DNA from: CAZDQL01 sp964507325
GTDB taxonomy: Bacteria; Planctomycetota; UBA1135; GCA-002686595
Length of the DNA: 64,000 nucleotides
Reading direction: 5' to 3'
Assembly (NCBI GenBank): GCA_964507325.1
Contig: CAZDQL010000025.1
Location: 7,079-71,078 of the forward strand
The notes beneath the pieces were generated by a model. The model had not been told where the DNA came from. It was given only the letters and a program-made list of their open reading frames with translations, and did no database searches. Below are positions 1 through 6,925 of the stretch, piece by piece (positions within the stretch are counted from its first letter, which is position 1; the number at the start of each line of letters is the position of its first letter). The position numbers were made by a program, and so were the translations under genes.

Positions 1-941
1 AGTGGGGGGGTGTAATGACAGCACTCCGCAACGAGCGCAGTACGTCGCACGGCTCCGGGTGTGCTCGCGGCGGCATCCCCGCGCCAGGGTCCGCAGACCT
101 CCGGCAAGTCCGCGTACAGGGCACACATCTCGGCGAACGTCGGTAGGTGCGCCGGTCGCGGTGCTTGCCACTCGAGCGGCAGGTCCTCGAGCAGCGCGTT
201 GTGCTTGATCGCGACCCGCAGGCGGTGGTCGGCGGCGCCCGCGGGGCTCAGGTGGTAGACGTCGGGTACGGCCAGGGTCGCCACGCCGGTGGCTCGGGCT
301 GCCTCGACCAACGCCGGGGCGGGTACGGCGGGTGCGGGCGCGGGGCACTTGGGGAGCTTGAGCTCATCCTCGGTTCGCGCTGCGAGCATCGCGCTCACGT
401 CCTCGCGGGCCGCCGGAGCGCGGTGGGTGTTGCGCTCTGCGGCCCGCGCCCGCCGCGCCGATCCGCCGAGTCGGAGTGCGGCGGGGGAGATGGCGGCGAA
501 GAGCCGTTCGGCGGGGACGCGCCCGTGCAGACCGAGCAGAAGCCGCGGGTGGTCGGCCAGGAAGAAGAGCCCCGCCTGGTGACCGGCGGCGTACTGGATC
601 AGATCGAATTCCTCATCGGGATCCTCCACGCCCAGGTCGCGACCCAGCTGGCGCGCGCTGACCAGGCGACAGAGGTTCCGGTAGCCCTGCTCGGTCTCGA
701 CCAGGGCGACGAGTCGACCGGCGCGGCCCCCGGCGTCGGCGATCTCGGCGGCGACGAGGGGGCGCACGTCCGCCGTTCCCTCGCTGGCGCGCAGGAAATC
801 CACCAGCCCGGTGAGGCAGTTCACGTCGGCTAGAGCCATCGCGGGCAGCCCTAGCCCCGCGGCCCGTGCGACCAACGCGTGGGGGGGGTCGACGCCGGTC
901 AGGAGGGAATGATGCCCGTGAACTCGGAGCGGAACGTACAT
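1..941 (-). CDS. dnaE2: DnaE2-type error-prone DNA polymerase III alpha subunit, N-terminal part (runs off the window)
   Basis: The reading frame starts at ATG 941-939 and stays open to the window edge, giving about 313 residues of what should be a protein of roughly 1,000. It begins MYVPLRVHGHHSLLTG and continues with ALADVNCLTGLVDF, the PHP domain that opens bacterial replicative and error-prone alpha subunits. The histidine usually found in the second motif (…TDH…) is V here, so the PHP metal site looks degenerate, which is common in the DnaE2 branch. The arrangement with a Y-family polymerase 460 bp upstream on the same strand, and a shared 28-bp element before both genes, matches damage-inducible DnaE2/ImuB-type mutagenesis cassettes. 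DnaE2 rather than housekeeping DnaE is inferred from this context and the short PHP motifs. The catalytic domain lies outside the window. Confidence 0.78.
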   Translation of the reverse strand, partial: MYVPLRVHGHHSLLTGVDPPHALVARAAGLGLPAMALADVNCLTGLVDFLRASEGTADVRPLVAAEIADAGGRAGRLVALVETEQGYRNLCRLVSARQLGRDLGVEDPDEEFDLIQYAAGHQAGLFFLADHPRLLLGLHGRVPAERLFAAISPAALRLGGSARRARAAERNTHRAPAAREDVSAMLAARTEDELKLPKCPAPAPAVPAPALVEAARATGVATLAVPDVYHLSPAGAADHRLRVAIKHNALLEDLPLEWQAPRPAHLPTFAEMCALYADLPEVCGPWRGDAAASTPGAVRRTALVAECCHYTPP

Positions 942-959
942 GGGACGATCTCGACCGAA

Positions 960-987
960 CCCTAACAAATCCCTAAAATCTGTCCAG
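960..987 (-). promoter_or_regulatory. Shared 28-bp upstream element, copy A (candidate SOS-type operator/promoter)
   Basis: This AT-rich block in a very GC-rich region lies 18 nt upstream of the dnaE2-like ATG. On the top strand it reads CCCTAACAAATC followed by CCTAAAATCTGTCCAG. It matches the copy at 2772-2799 at 24 of 28 positions. Read toward the gene it contains TTTTAG and TGTTAG 11 bp apart, like two operator half-sites on one face of the helix. LexA control is inferred only from the kind of genes served. Confidence 0.6.
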
Positions 988-1140
988 TCCCGCGCCCCAT
1001 CAGCACCGCCTCGCGGGTGGGCGACGCGCCAGGATGGCCTGTGAGGCCGTGAATGGGGCCGGGCCCATCCCGTACACTCCCGCTTGCCGGGGGCGGCGAT
1101 TCGCCGTGCCCAACACCAACTCTCACCCTATTCTCGACCT

Positions 1141-1299
1141 ATGAAGAAACTGCTGATGGCCGCCCTTGCGTTGGGCACCCTGGGTCTCACCGCTGCTTGC
1201 ACTGGTGAGGAGAAGGACACGGACAAGGCCAAGGATGCCGCCGAGGAGGTGGTCGACGACGCCGCGAAGAAGGCTGACGACGCCGCCAAGGAGGAGTAG
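1141..1299 (+). CDS. Small secreted lipoprotein, 52 aa, Lys/Asp/Ala-rich
   Basis: A short Lys-containing n-region (MKKLL) and hydrophobic stretch lead to a clear lipobox, LTAAC at residues 16-20, so the mature protein starts at Cys20 and should be membrane-anchored. The mature part (about 33 residues) is a highly charged run built from K/D-D-A-A-K/E units, likely one amphipathic helix. The ATG at 1141 is chosen because the signal peptide starts exactly there; no clear Shine-Dalgarno precedes it, and a TATTCT at 1129-1134 would be close enough for a nearly leaderless transcript. It lies opposite in strand to the two polymerase genes and separates them. Function unknown; small helical lipoproteins of this composition are often envelope-structural, but that is only analogy. 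Confidence 0.7.
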   Translation: MKKLLMAALALGTLGLTAACTGEEKDTDKAKDAAEEVVDDAAKKADDAAKEE

Positions 1300-1338
1300 C
1301 CCGGCTCTCCGGACACCAATTGCGCCCTCGAGCGCGGA

Positions 1339-1365
1339 GGGGGAAGTGCCCACGGCACTGCCCCC
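1339..1365 (+). terminator. Hairpin after the small lipoprotein gene
   Basis: AGTGCC (1345-1350) pairs with GGCACT (1354-1359) around a 3-nt loop. Five G (1339-1343) pair with five C (1361-1365) after one A/G mismatch. This is an 11-bp stem 39 nt after the stop codon. There is no U tract, so the terminator role is inferred from position and stability. Confidence 0.5.
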
Positions 1366-1394
1366 AGTCGCCGTGCAGCCAGGACGTGAATTCG

Positions 1395-1421
1395 ACGCCG
1401 TCACTGATTCAGCGACGGCGT
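1395..1421. terminator. Hairpin at the convergent 3' ends of the lipoprotein and Y-polymerase genes
   Basis: ACGCCGTC (1395-1402) pairs with GACGGCGT (1414-1421) around an 11-nt loop. It overlaps the stop codon of the minus-strand polymerase gene, so it could end transcription from either side. No T tract is present. Confidence 0.4.
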
Positions 1422-2762
1422 TCGTAATACAAAGCCGTCGGATGCGAGCGTGAAGTTGCCCACCAGGGGCAAGCTCGCTCCACGCAACACGCGCGCGAAA
1501 CCGTGGCGCGTGCGTAGCTCGTCCAGGACGTGATCGAGACGTGCGGCTCGGTCGGCGTAGCTGCCTCCCGTTCGCAACGGACGGTCCCGGTGTGGATCGC
1601 TGAAGAGCTGCCCCTGACGTCCGGCCGCTGCTCGCAGGTCTAGGAAGGCCACCCCCACCCGTTTGACGAGGGCGCGCCGGCGGGGGAGTCCGCGCAGGAG
1701 CTCGCGGGAATGCTCCCACAGGGCAGCGGTGGCATCCGTGGGGTAGAGGGGGCGCCGGCGCGCGGAGAGCCAGCGGTTCGGGTCGGGGTCGCGCCGCCGC
1801 AGGTGCGGGGCGCGAGTGTCGACGTAGCCCAAGTTCACCTCGACCGAGCCGACGAGGCAGGCGTGCCGTCGCAGGTGAGCCGCCGCGCGATCGACGAGGT
1901 AGGCGAGCATCGCTTCGACCTGCTCGCGGCGTCCCTCCTCCGGCTCGAAGGTGCTGTCGCGGCGGATCGAGCGCGGTGGCTTGACGATCAGTCGTCCCGC
2001 CTCGTCGAAGGCGTGGGTCGCGACGACCGGATCGGGGTCGATCCCCCGCGCGCGCTCGTAGAGCACGAGCCCCAAGGGGCCGAAGCTGGCGAAGAGCACC
2101 TCCCGCGAGACCAGGGCCAGCTCACCGACGCTGCGGATGGCGAAACGCTCGAGCGCGCGGGAGGTGCGGAAGCCCACCCCCGGCAGGTGGCGCACGGGCA
2201 GTCGCGCCAGGAAGGCGCGCTCGTGGCCGGGCAGGATCTCGGCCACGCCCCCCGGCTTGGCGAGCTTGCCCGCCAAGCGCGCCAGGGTGCGGTTGGTGGC
2301 GATCCCGATCGTCAGCGGCATCTGCGCCTCCTCGCGCACCGTGGCGCGCAGGCGCTCGGCCACCTCGCAGGCCGCGCCCGAGAGGCGCCGGGTACCGGTC
2401 AAGTCGACGAAGACGTCGTCGATCGACGTCACCTCGACCAGGGGCGAGCAGCGCAGGAGGATGCGCACGATCTCCTCGCGCTTGGCGTTCGCCGCCTGTG
2501 AGCTGCCGGGCAGGAAGATCGCCTCGGGACAGCGCCGCGCCGCCTCCCGGCTGAGCATTCCCGGTCGCACCCCGCGCGCCCGCGCCTCGTAGGAGCAGGA
2601 CATGACCAGATTGCGGCTGGTGGGAGCGCCGCCGATCACCAACGCTCGCCCGCGCAGGGAGGGGTTCCTGGCCTGCTCCACCGAGGCCAGGAAGGCGTCG
2701 ACGTCCAGGTGCAGGATGCGGCGGGTACGGCCGGGCAGGCGGCTGTCGCGGTGGGGGCGCAC
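1401..2762 (-). CDS. Y-family translesion DNA polymerase (DinB/ImuB-like)
   Basis: This is a DNA polymerase of the UmuC/DinB superfamily, about 450 aa. The palm opens with ILHLDVDAFLASVEQ, which holds the first catalytic aspartate, followed by SCSYEARARGVRPGM, the usual finger segment. The second acidic pair is SIDDVFVD where most DinB proteins have SIDE, so the glutamate is replaced by aspartate and a metal site is still possible. The helix-hairpin-helix LPGVGFRTSRALERF and a C-terminal little-finger region follow. I prefer GTG 2762 as start: it gives the normal short lead to the first Asp, and the shared 28-bp element ends 9 nt before it. An in-frame TTG at 2780 lies inside that element. 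Pairing with the DnaE2-type gene suggests an ImuB-like role in induced mutagenesis, but retained acidic residues argue it may be catalytically active. No ImuA is seen. Confidence 0.85.
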   Translation of the reverse strand: MRPHRDSRLPGRTRRILHLDVDAFLASVEQARNPSLRGRALVIGGAPTSRNLVMSCSYEARARGVRPGMLSREAARRCPEAIFLPGSSQAANAKREEIVRILLRCSPLVEVTSIDDVFVDLTGTRRLSGAACEVAERLRATVREEAQMPLTIGIATNRTLARLAGKLAKPGGVAEILPGHERAFLARLPVRHLPGVGFRTSRALERFAIRSVGELALVSREVLFASFGPLGLVLYERARGIDPDPVVATHAFDEAGRLIVKPPRSIRRDSTFEPEEGRREQVEAMLAYLVDRAAAHLRRHACLVGSVEVNLGYVDTRAPHLRRRDPDPNRWLSARRRPLYPTDATAALWEHSRELLRGLPRRRALVKRVGVAFLDLRAAAGRQGQLFSDPHRDRPLRTGGSYADRAARLDHVLDELRTRHGFARVLRGASLPLVGNFTLASDGFVLRTPSLNQ

Positions 2763-2771
2763 GGGGGTGCA

Positions 2772-2799
2772 CCCTAACAAAACGCTAAAATCCGTGCAG
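2772..2799 (-). promoter_or_regulatory. Shared 28-bp upstream element, copy B
   Basis: This is the second copy of the element before dnaE2. On the top strand it reads CCCTAACAAAAC followed by GCTAAAATCCGTGCAG. It differs from copy A at only four positions and lies just upstream of the Y-polymerase start. It occupies nearly all of the space between that gene and yceH, so it must carry the promoter, the operator, or both. Confidence 0.6.
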
Positions 2800-2822
2800 C
2801 CCGGTGTGGCCTGGGGACCCGC

Positions 2823-3485
2823 TCACTCGAGCGGCTCCCCGAGCTTCTCCGCCAGCCCGGCCAGTTGACGGCGCAGGATCGCGACCTCCTCCTCGAGGGC
2901 CTCGACCCGCACTCCGAGTCCGGTGGGGGGCGCGGGAGGGGCCACCGGAGCGGCGGGGGGGGGCGCCGTCTCGCCGTCGGGGTGGCGACCCTCGGCCAGG
3001 AGCTCCCCGAAGCGCTCCGCCCGCGAACCGGCGGCGGGGGGGATGCGCTGGGCGTAGCCCTTCTCGATCAGGCGCTCGATCACCCGACCCAGCTGCTCCA
3101 GATCCGCGATCGCGCGCATGCGGTTGGCGCGCCCGCGTAGCTCTCCTTGGGCCTGGGGGCCGCGCAGCAGGAGCTCGGCGAGGACCGCCAGGTCGCGCTC
3201 TTCGAGTCCCAGGTGCTCCCGGGCGTTGTGACGGTACTTCTCCACCCGACTGCCAGCCGGGGTCGAGGAGCCGACCAGGTGCTTGTGCCTGAGGCCCGTC
3301 AGGGCCACGGTCACCTCCGCCTCGCTGAAGTCGACCACCGGGTCGCGGTTGGACTTCTGGTTGCAGCCGTTGCTGAGGGCGTTCAGGGAGAGGGGGTACT
3401 GGTCCGGCGTCGTGAAGGACTTCTCGAGCAGGACTCCGAGCACCCGGGCTTCGTGGGCGTTGAGGGTGACGTCCATGGCGCCCAT
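2823..3485 (-). CDS. YceH family protein (DUF480)
   Basis: The 220-aa protein starts MGAMDVTLNAHEARVLGVLLEKSFTTPD, diagnostic of the YceH/DUF480 family. NALSNGCNQKSNRDP and LRHKHLV follow, and the two winged-helix repeats span about residues 5-165. After a proline/alanine linker the C-terminus (about 190-220) is a short Leu/Glu heptad segment that could form a coiled coil. Its length is usual for the family. The molecular role of YceH is not firmly known; the fold suggests DNA or partner binding. A second ATG lies three codons inside the chosen start. It is 24 nt upstream of the Y-polymerase element on the same strand, but the intervening AT-rich element suggests separate transcription. Confidence 0.88.
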   Translation of the reverse strand: MGAMDVTLNAHEARVLGVLLEKSFTTPDQYPLSLNALSNGCNQKSNRDPVVDFSEAEVTVALTGLRHKHLVGSSTPAGSRVEKYRHNAREHLGLEERDLAVLAELLLRGPQAQGELRGRANRMRAIADLEQLGRVIERLIEKGYAQRIPPAAGSRAERFGELLAEGRHPDGETAPPPAAPVAPPAPPTGLGVRVEALEEEVAILRRQLAGLAEKLGEPLE

Positions 3486-3491
3486 GGTAGC

Positions 3492-5201
3492 TCAGCGCCG
3501 CTCCCCGCCGCCCTCGCGCCAGGGGATGGGGTCCAGATCGGCGGCGAGGATCGAGGGCACCTCCGCGGTGATGCGCGATCGCTCGCCGTCGCGGCGGATC
3601 TCGAGCTCGACCGACGCGCCGATCCGCCGCCAGGCCGCCCGCAGCTCGCTGCTCGAGCCGATGCGCTGCCCGTCGATCGCCAGGATCTCGTCCCCGGCGC
3701 GCAGGCCCAGGAGCTGGGCCAGGCCGAAGGGGTCGAGGGAGAGCAGGCGCCGGTCCTCGAGCCCGCCCTTCAGGACGCGCGGGACGGGGGCCTCCTTCCA
3801 GGTCAGCGGCGCGCCGGCTTCCGCGAAGGCCCGCGTGAGGTCCGGCGGGCGCCGCGCCGTGGCGATTTCGACCAGCTCCCGTGCCCGCCGCGGCCCGAGC
3901 TCGGAGGCCAGCGCCGCTTCGAGGTCCCCCAGCCCCGGCGCGCGTCCCCCCCGCGACCAGCGCGGATCGTTCGTCAAGCGCCGCAGCACGTCCGCGAGCC
4001 GCGCCCCCGGGCGCGCGCGGCGCACCTCGAGCTCGGCCAGCGCGGCGAGCGCCAACCCGGCCTCGTACACGAAGCGCTGCGCCCGAAGATCCCTGAAGAA
4101 GCGCGGCCCCCCCGCCTCCGCCAGGGAGAGCTCGCTGGCCATGGGGTCCGCCCGCCAATGGGTCAGGGCCGTCTCGAGGGCCTCCTCGAAGTCGCTCCAG
4201 AGCGTCACCCCGAGCTCGGCGGGCAAGAGCAAGGCGTAGTAGTCGGTCCAGCCCTCGACCACGAAGCGCAGCTCGTCGGGGGCGTCGAAGCGCGCCGCCT
4301 GCCAGGTGTGGAAGAACTCGTGGGCGACCAGGTGCGCGATGCGATGCACGTTGGCCTCGTCCGCGAGCGCCCGACTCACGTAGCAGGTCATCGAGCCCTC
4401 CTTCGGCGAGCCGCCCATCCCCAGGCGGCCGTCGGGCTCGCCGAAGAGCACCAGGTAGTGCTCGAAGGGCTGGAAGTCGAAGAGCTCGAGCTCCGCCCTG
4501 AGGATCGGCGCGATCAGGACGGCGGCGTACTCCTCGAGGGGCTCCTGGCCCGGGGCGAAGCCGAGGGTCACGCGGCTCCCCGCCGCCTCGATTCCGCGGG
4601 TGGACCAGGCGCCGACCGCCACCAGGTTGCGCTCCAGGGCGCGACGACCGGGCGGGTGGAAGACCGAGGCGGGGTCCTCGGGCCAGGGGGCGTGCACCGC
4701 CCAACCCTGCGGCAGCTCGAAGCGGATCTCCACCTCCGGGAAGGGATCGAGCACGGGCAGGAAGAGCGCGGTGGAGGTCGAGAGCATCCCGTGGTCCTGC
4801 GCCACGTAGGGGTACTCGTACTCGTCCCGGCCCCGCACCTCGGGGTGTTGGCGGTGAGTGAGCGGGGTGCGCCAGCGCAAGCGGAGCTCCCGCTCGTCGC
4901 CCTTGGTCACCCGCCAGCGGTAGGGAGCGAGGCGCTCCACGGGTAGGGGACCGGCGGTCCCCAGCGCCTCGAGGGGACCGGCGAGCAGGGGCTCGCCGAG
5001 GGTGACGAACGCGAAGCGCTCGACCATCTGGAGCTCCAGCTCCCCGGGCTCGGGAGCGAGGCCGGTCAGGCGCAGCTCGCCCTCGAGCAGCGCCTGCGCC
5101 GGGTCCTCGAGCCTCAGGAGGTACTCCGCGCGCCGGTCCGGGTTCGGGACGCAGGGGGAGAGCAGAGCCAGGGTGAGGGCGAGAGGGATCACGCAGCTCA
5201 T
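3492..5201 (-). CDS. M61-type (glycyl aminopeptidase-like) metallopeptidase with PDZ domain
   Basis: The 569-aa secreted protein has a signal peptide at about residues 1-18 (MSCVIPLALTLALLSPC…). The middle carries the zinc motif HEFFHTW, followed by a downstream glutamate in VEGWTDYYALL, the gluzincin arrangement of family M61. About residues 475-550 form a PDZ domain (GLAQLLGLRAGDEILAIDGQRI). Order and length fit M61 peptidases. ATG 5201 is chosen because it starts the signal peptide; longer versions of this frame would run into the divergent trmL gene. It is head to head with trmL, only 14 nt apart, so the two promoters must overlap the opposite coding region. The substrate is probably periplasmic or extracellular peptides, by family analogy. 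Confidence 0.85.
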   Translation of the reverse strand: MSCVIPLALTLALLSPCVPNPDRRAEYLLRLEDPAQALLEGELRLTGLAPEPGELELQMVERFAFVTLGEPLLAGPLEALGTAGPLPVERLAPYRWRVTKGDERELRLRWRTPLTHRQHPEVRGRDEYEYPYVAQDHGMLSTSTALFLPVLDPFPEVEIRFELPQGWAVHAPWPEDPASVFHPPGRRALERNLVAVGAWSTRGIEAAGSRVTLGFAPGQEPLEEYAAVLIAPILRAELELFDFQPFEHYLVLFGEPDGRLGMGGSPKEGSMTCYVSRALADEANVHRIAHLVAHEFFHTWQAARFDAPDELRFVVEGWTDYYALLLPAELGVTLWSDFEEALETALTHWRADPMASELSLAEAGGPRFFRDLRAQRFVYEAGLALAALAELEVRRARPGARLADVLRRLTNDPRWSRGGRAPGLGDLEAALASELGPRRARELVEIATARRPPDLTRAFAEAGAPLTWKEAPVPRVLKGGLEDRRLLSLDPFGLAQLLGLRAGDEILAIDGQRIGSSSELRAAWRRIGASVELEIRRDGERSRITAEVPSILAADLDPIPWREGGGERR

Positions 5202-5215
5202 CGTAGGATGCCCCC

Positions 5216-5779
5216 GTGGAAGTCGTCCTCGTACACCCCGAGATCCCCCACAACACCGGCTGTGCGGCGCGTCTGACCGCCGCCGTCGGCGTGCGGCTGC
5301 ACCTGGTGGAGCCCCTCGGCTTCTCCCTCGAGGATCGCTATCTGAAGCGCGCCGGGCTCGACTACTGGCCGCTGGTGGACCTGGTCGTGCACGCCGATCT
5401 GGCGCGCTGCTGGCGAGCACTCGAGGAGGGAGGGAGGCGGCCCCTGACTCGGCGGCTGAAGCTCTTCACCGCCCGAGGCGGATCCTCCCTCTTCGAAACG
5501 AGCTTCGAGCCGGACGACGTGCTGGTGTTCGGCTGTGAGTCCCGGGGACTCGACCGCGAGCTCCTCGAGACGGAGGGCGCGCAGCGGGTCTACGTGCCGA
5601 TCCGCGCCGGTGTGCGCAGCCTGAACCTGGCCAATACGGTCAGCTTGGGTCTGTACACGGCTCTGGATCGGGCCGGGGTGGAACTGCCCGCGAACGACGG
5701 GCGCTACGAAGCCCATCCGGACGCGCAGGTCGACGTTTGGCCGCACCACGTCGCCCGCCGGGAGGACCCGACCCGCTGA
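5216..5779 (+). CDS. trmL: tRNA (cytidine/uridine-34-2'-O)-methyltransferase TrmL
   Basis: A SPOUT methyltransferase of 187 aa starting at GTG 5216. Seen in order: VLVHPEIPHNTGCAARL (motif 1 with the conserved N-x-G and Arg), VLVFGCESRGL (motif 2, SAM knot) and VPIRAGVRSLNLANTVSL (motif 3). This is the TrmL pattern, which methylates the wobble-position ribose of tRNA-Leu isoacceptors. It is 25-30 residues longer at the C-terminus than the shortest homologues. It lies divergently from the M61 peptidase and 57 nt upstream of selD on the same strand, so it may be co-transcribed with selD, which has no obvious promoter of its own. Confidence 0.9.
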   Translation: MEVVLVHPEIPHNTGCAARLTAAVGVRLHLVEPLGFSLEDRYLKRAGLDYWPLVDLVVHADLARCWRALEEGGRRPLTRRLKLFTARGGSSLFETSFEPDDVLVFGCESRGLDRELLETEGAQRVYVPIRAGVRSLNLANTVSLGLYTALDRAGVELPANDGRYEAHPDAQVDVWPHHVARREDPTR

Positions 5780-5836
5780 CCGGTTGCCCGGGAATGGCGG
5801 GGTCGCGCCGCAGCGGGGCGCTATCCTCTGTGCGCG

Positions 5837-6904
5837 ATGCAGGAGACCCCGAGCAAGCGACTGACCGAATACGCCGCCTGCCCCGGCTGAGCGGCCAAGT
5901 TGCCGCAAGGCGAGCTCGCGCAGGTGCTGCGCGGCCTTCTGGGTGAATCGAGCGAGAGACTGCTCGTCGGACCGGAGTCCGCCGACGACGCGGGGATCGT
6001 CGCGCTGCTCGGCTCCGACGGACTGGACGAGGACGCGCCCATCGCGCTGGTCCAGACGGTGGACTACTTCCCCCCGGTCGTCGACGACCCCTACCTGTAC
6101 GGCGCCATCGCGGCCGCCAACTCGCTCTCCGACGTGTACGCGATGGGGGGGCAGCCGATCTCCGTGCTCAACGTCGCCAGCTTCCCGGCGGGCTTCCCCC
6201 AGGAGTGGATGCGCGAGATCTTCCGCGGCGGGATCGAGCAGGTGCACGCAGCGGGGGCGGTGGTCGCCGGTGGGCACACGTCGCGCTCACCGGAGCCCTT
6301 CTACGGGCTGTCGGTCACGGGGGTGGTAGAGCGCCAGCGCGTGCTCGACAACGCGGGAGCCGGGGTGGGGGACCTGCTCTACCTGACGAAGGCGCTGGGC
6401 ATGGGCACGTTGACCACGGCGGGCATGAAGGGTCGCATCACGGCGGAGGAGCTGGGGCCCGCAGCGCGCCAGATGGCGGCGCTGAACCGACATGCCGCCG
6501 AGGCGATGACCGCCGCCGGAGCCAGTGCCTGCACCGACGTGACGGGCTTCGGCTTGGTCGGACATGCCTACAACGTGGCCAGAGCTAGCGGCGTGACGCT
6601 CCGCATCGAGAGCGGCGAGGTGCCGCTCTTCGAGGGGGCCTACGAGCTGGCCGTCGAGGGCTTCCTCTCCGGCGGGGCCAAGCGCGCCATGACGCAGCTC
6701 GAGGACGACTTCCGCGTCGAGGAGGGCTTGGACGAGACCCGCGTCAAGCTGGTCTTCGACGCCGAGACCTCCGGTGGCCTCCTGATCGCCGTCCCTCAGG
6801 CCCGCGCGCAGGCCCTCGAGGACGGGCTCGCCGCCCGCGGGCAGCTCGTGGCGCGAGTCGGGCACGTGGTCGCCGACGCCGGCGTCGCCGTCGAGGTCGT
6901 CTGA
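5837..6904 (+). CDS. selD: Selenophosphate synthase SelD, selenocysteine-containing (UGA read as Sec18)
   Basis: SelD makes selenophosphate from selenide and ATP, the selenium donor for Sec-tRNA and selenouridine. The gene starts at ATG 5837 and passes through an in-frame TGA at 5888-5890; the protein is 355 aa with Sec at 18. The active-site context is CPG-U-AAKLP: the lysine sits three residues after the Sec, the same spacing as the catalytic Cys and Lys of E. coli SelD. Downstream are the usual ATP-binding segments (VQTVDYFPPVVDDPYLYGAI, GGHTSRSPE, TDVTGFGLVGHAYN, AETSGGLL). If TGA were a stop, the protein would start after its catalytic residues. A hairpin with a GGUGC loop follows the UGA. 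It ends 21 nt from the stop of the convergent selenoprotein A, with no overlap. Confidence 0.95.
5916..5934 (+). promoter_or_regulatory. Candidate bacterial SECIS hairpin in selD
   Basis: TCGCGCA (5916-5922) pairs with TGCGCGG (5928-5934), one pair being U-G, around the loop GGTGC. The loop starts 32 nt after the UGA, within the roughly 16-37 nt range known for bacterial SECIS elements. Its GGU resembles the loop bound by SelB in E. coli. This is inference; no energy calculation was done. Confidence 0.55.
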
Positions 6905-6925
6905 GCGACCGCAGGCCCTACCCGC

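Noticed and set aside
2785..5256. An 823-codon minus-strand frame across yceH and the M61 gene
   Set aside because: It overlaps two real genes on the same strand in another frame, and consists of Arg/Pro/Gly/Ala low-complexity sequence.
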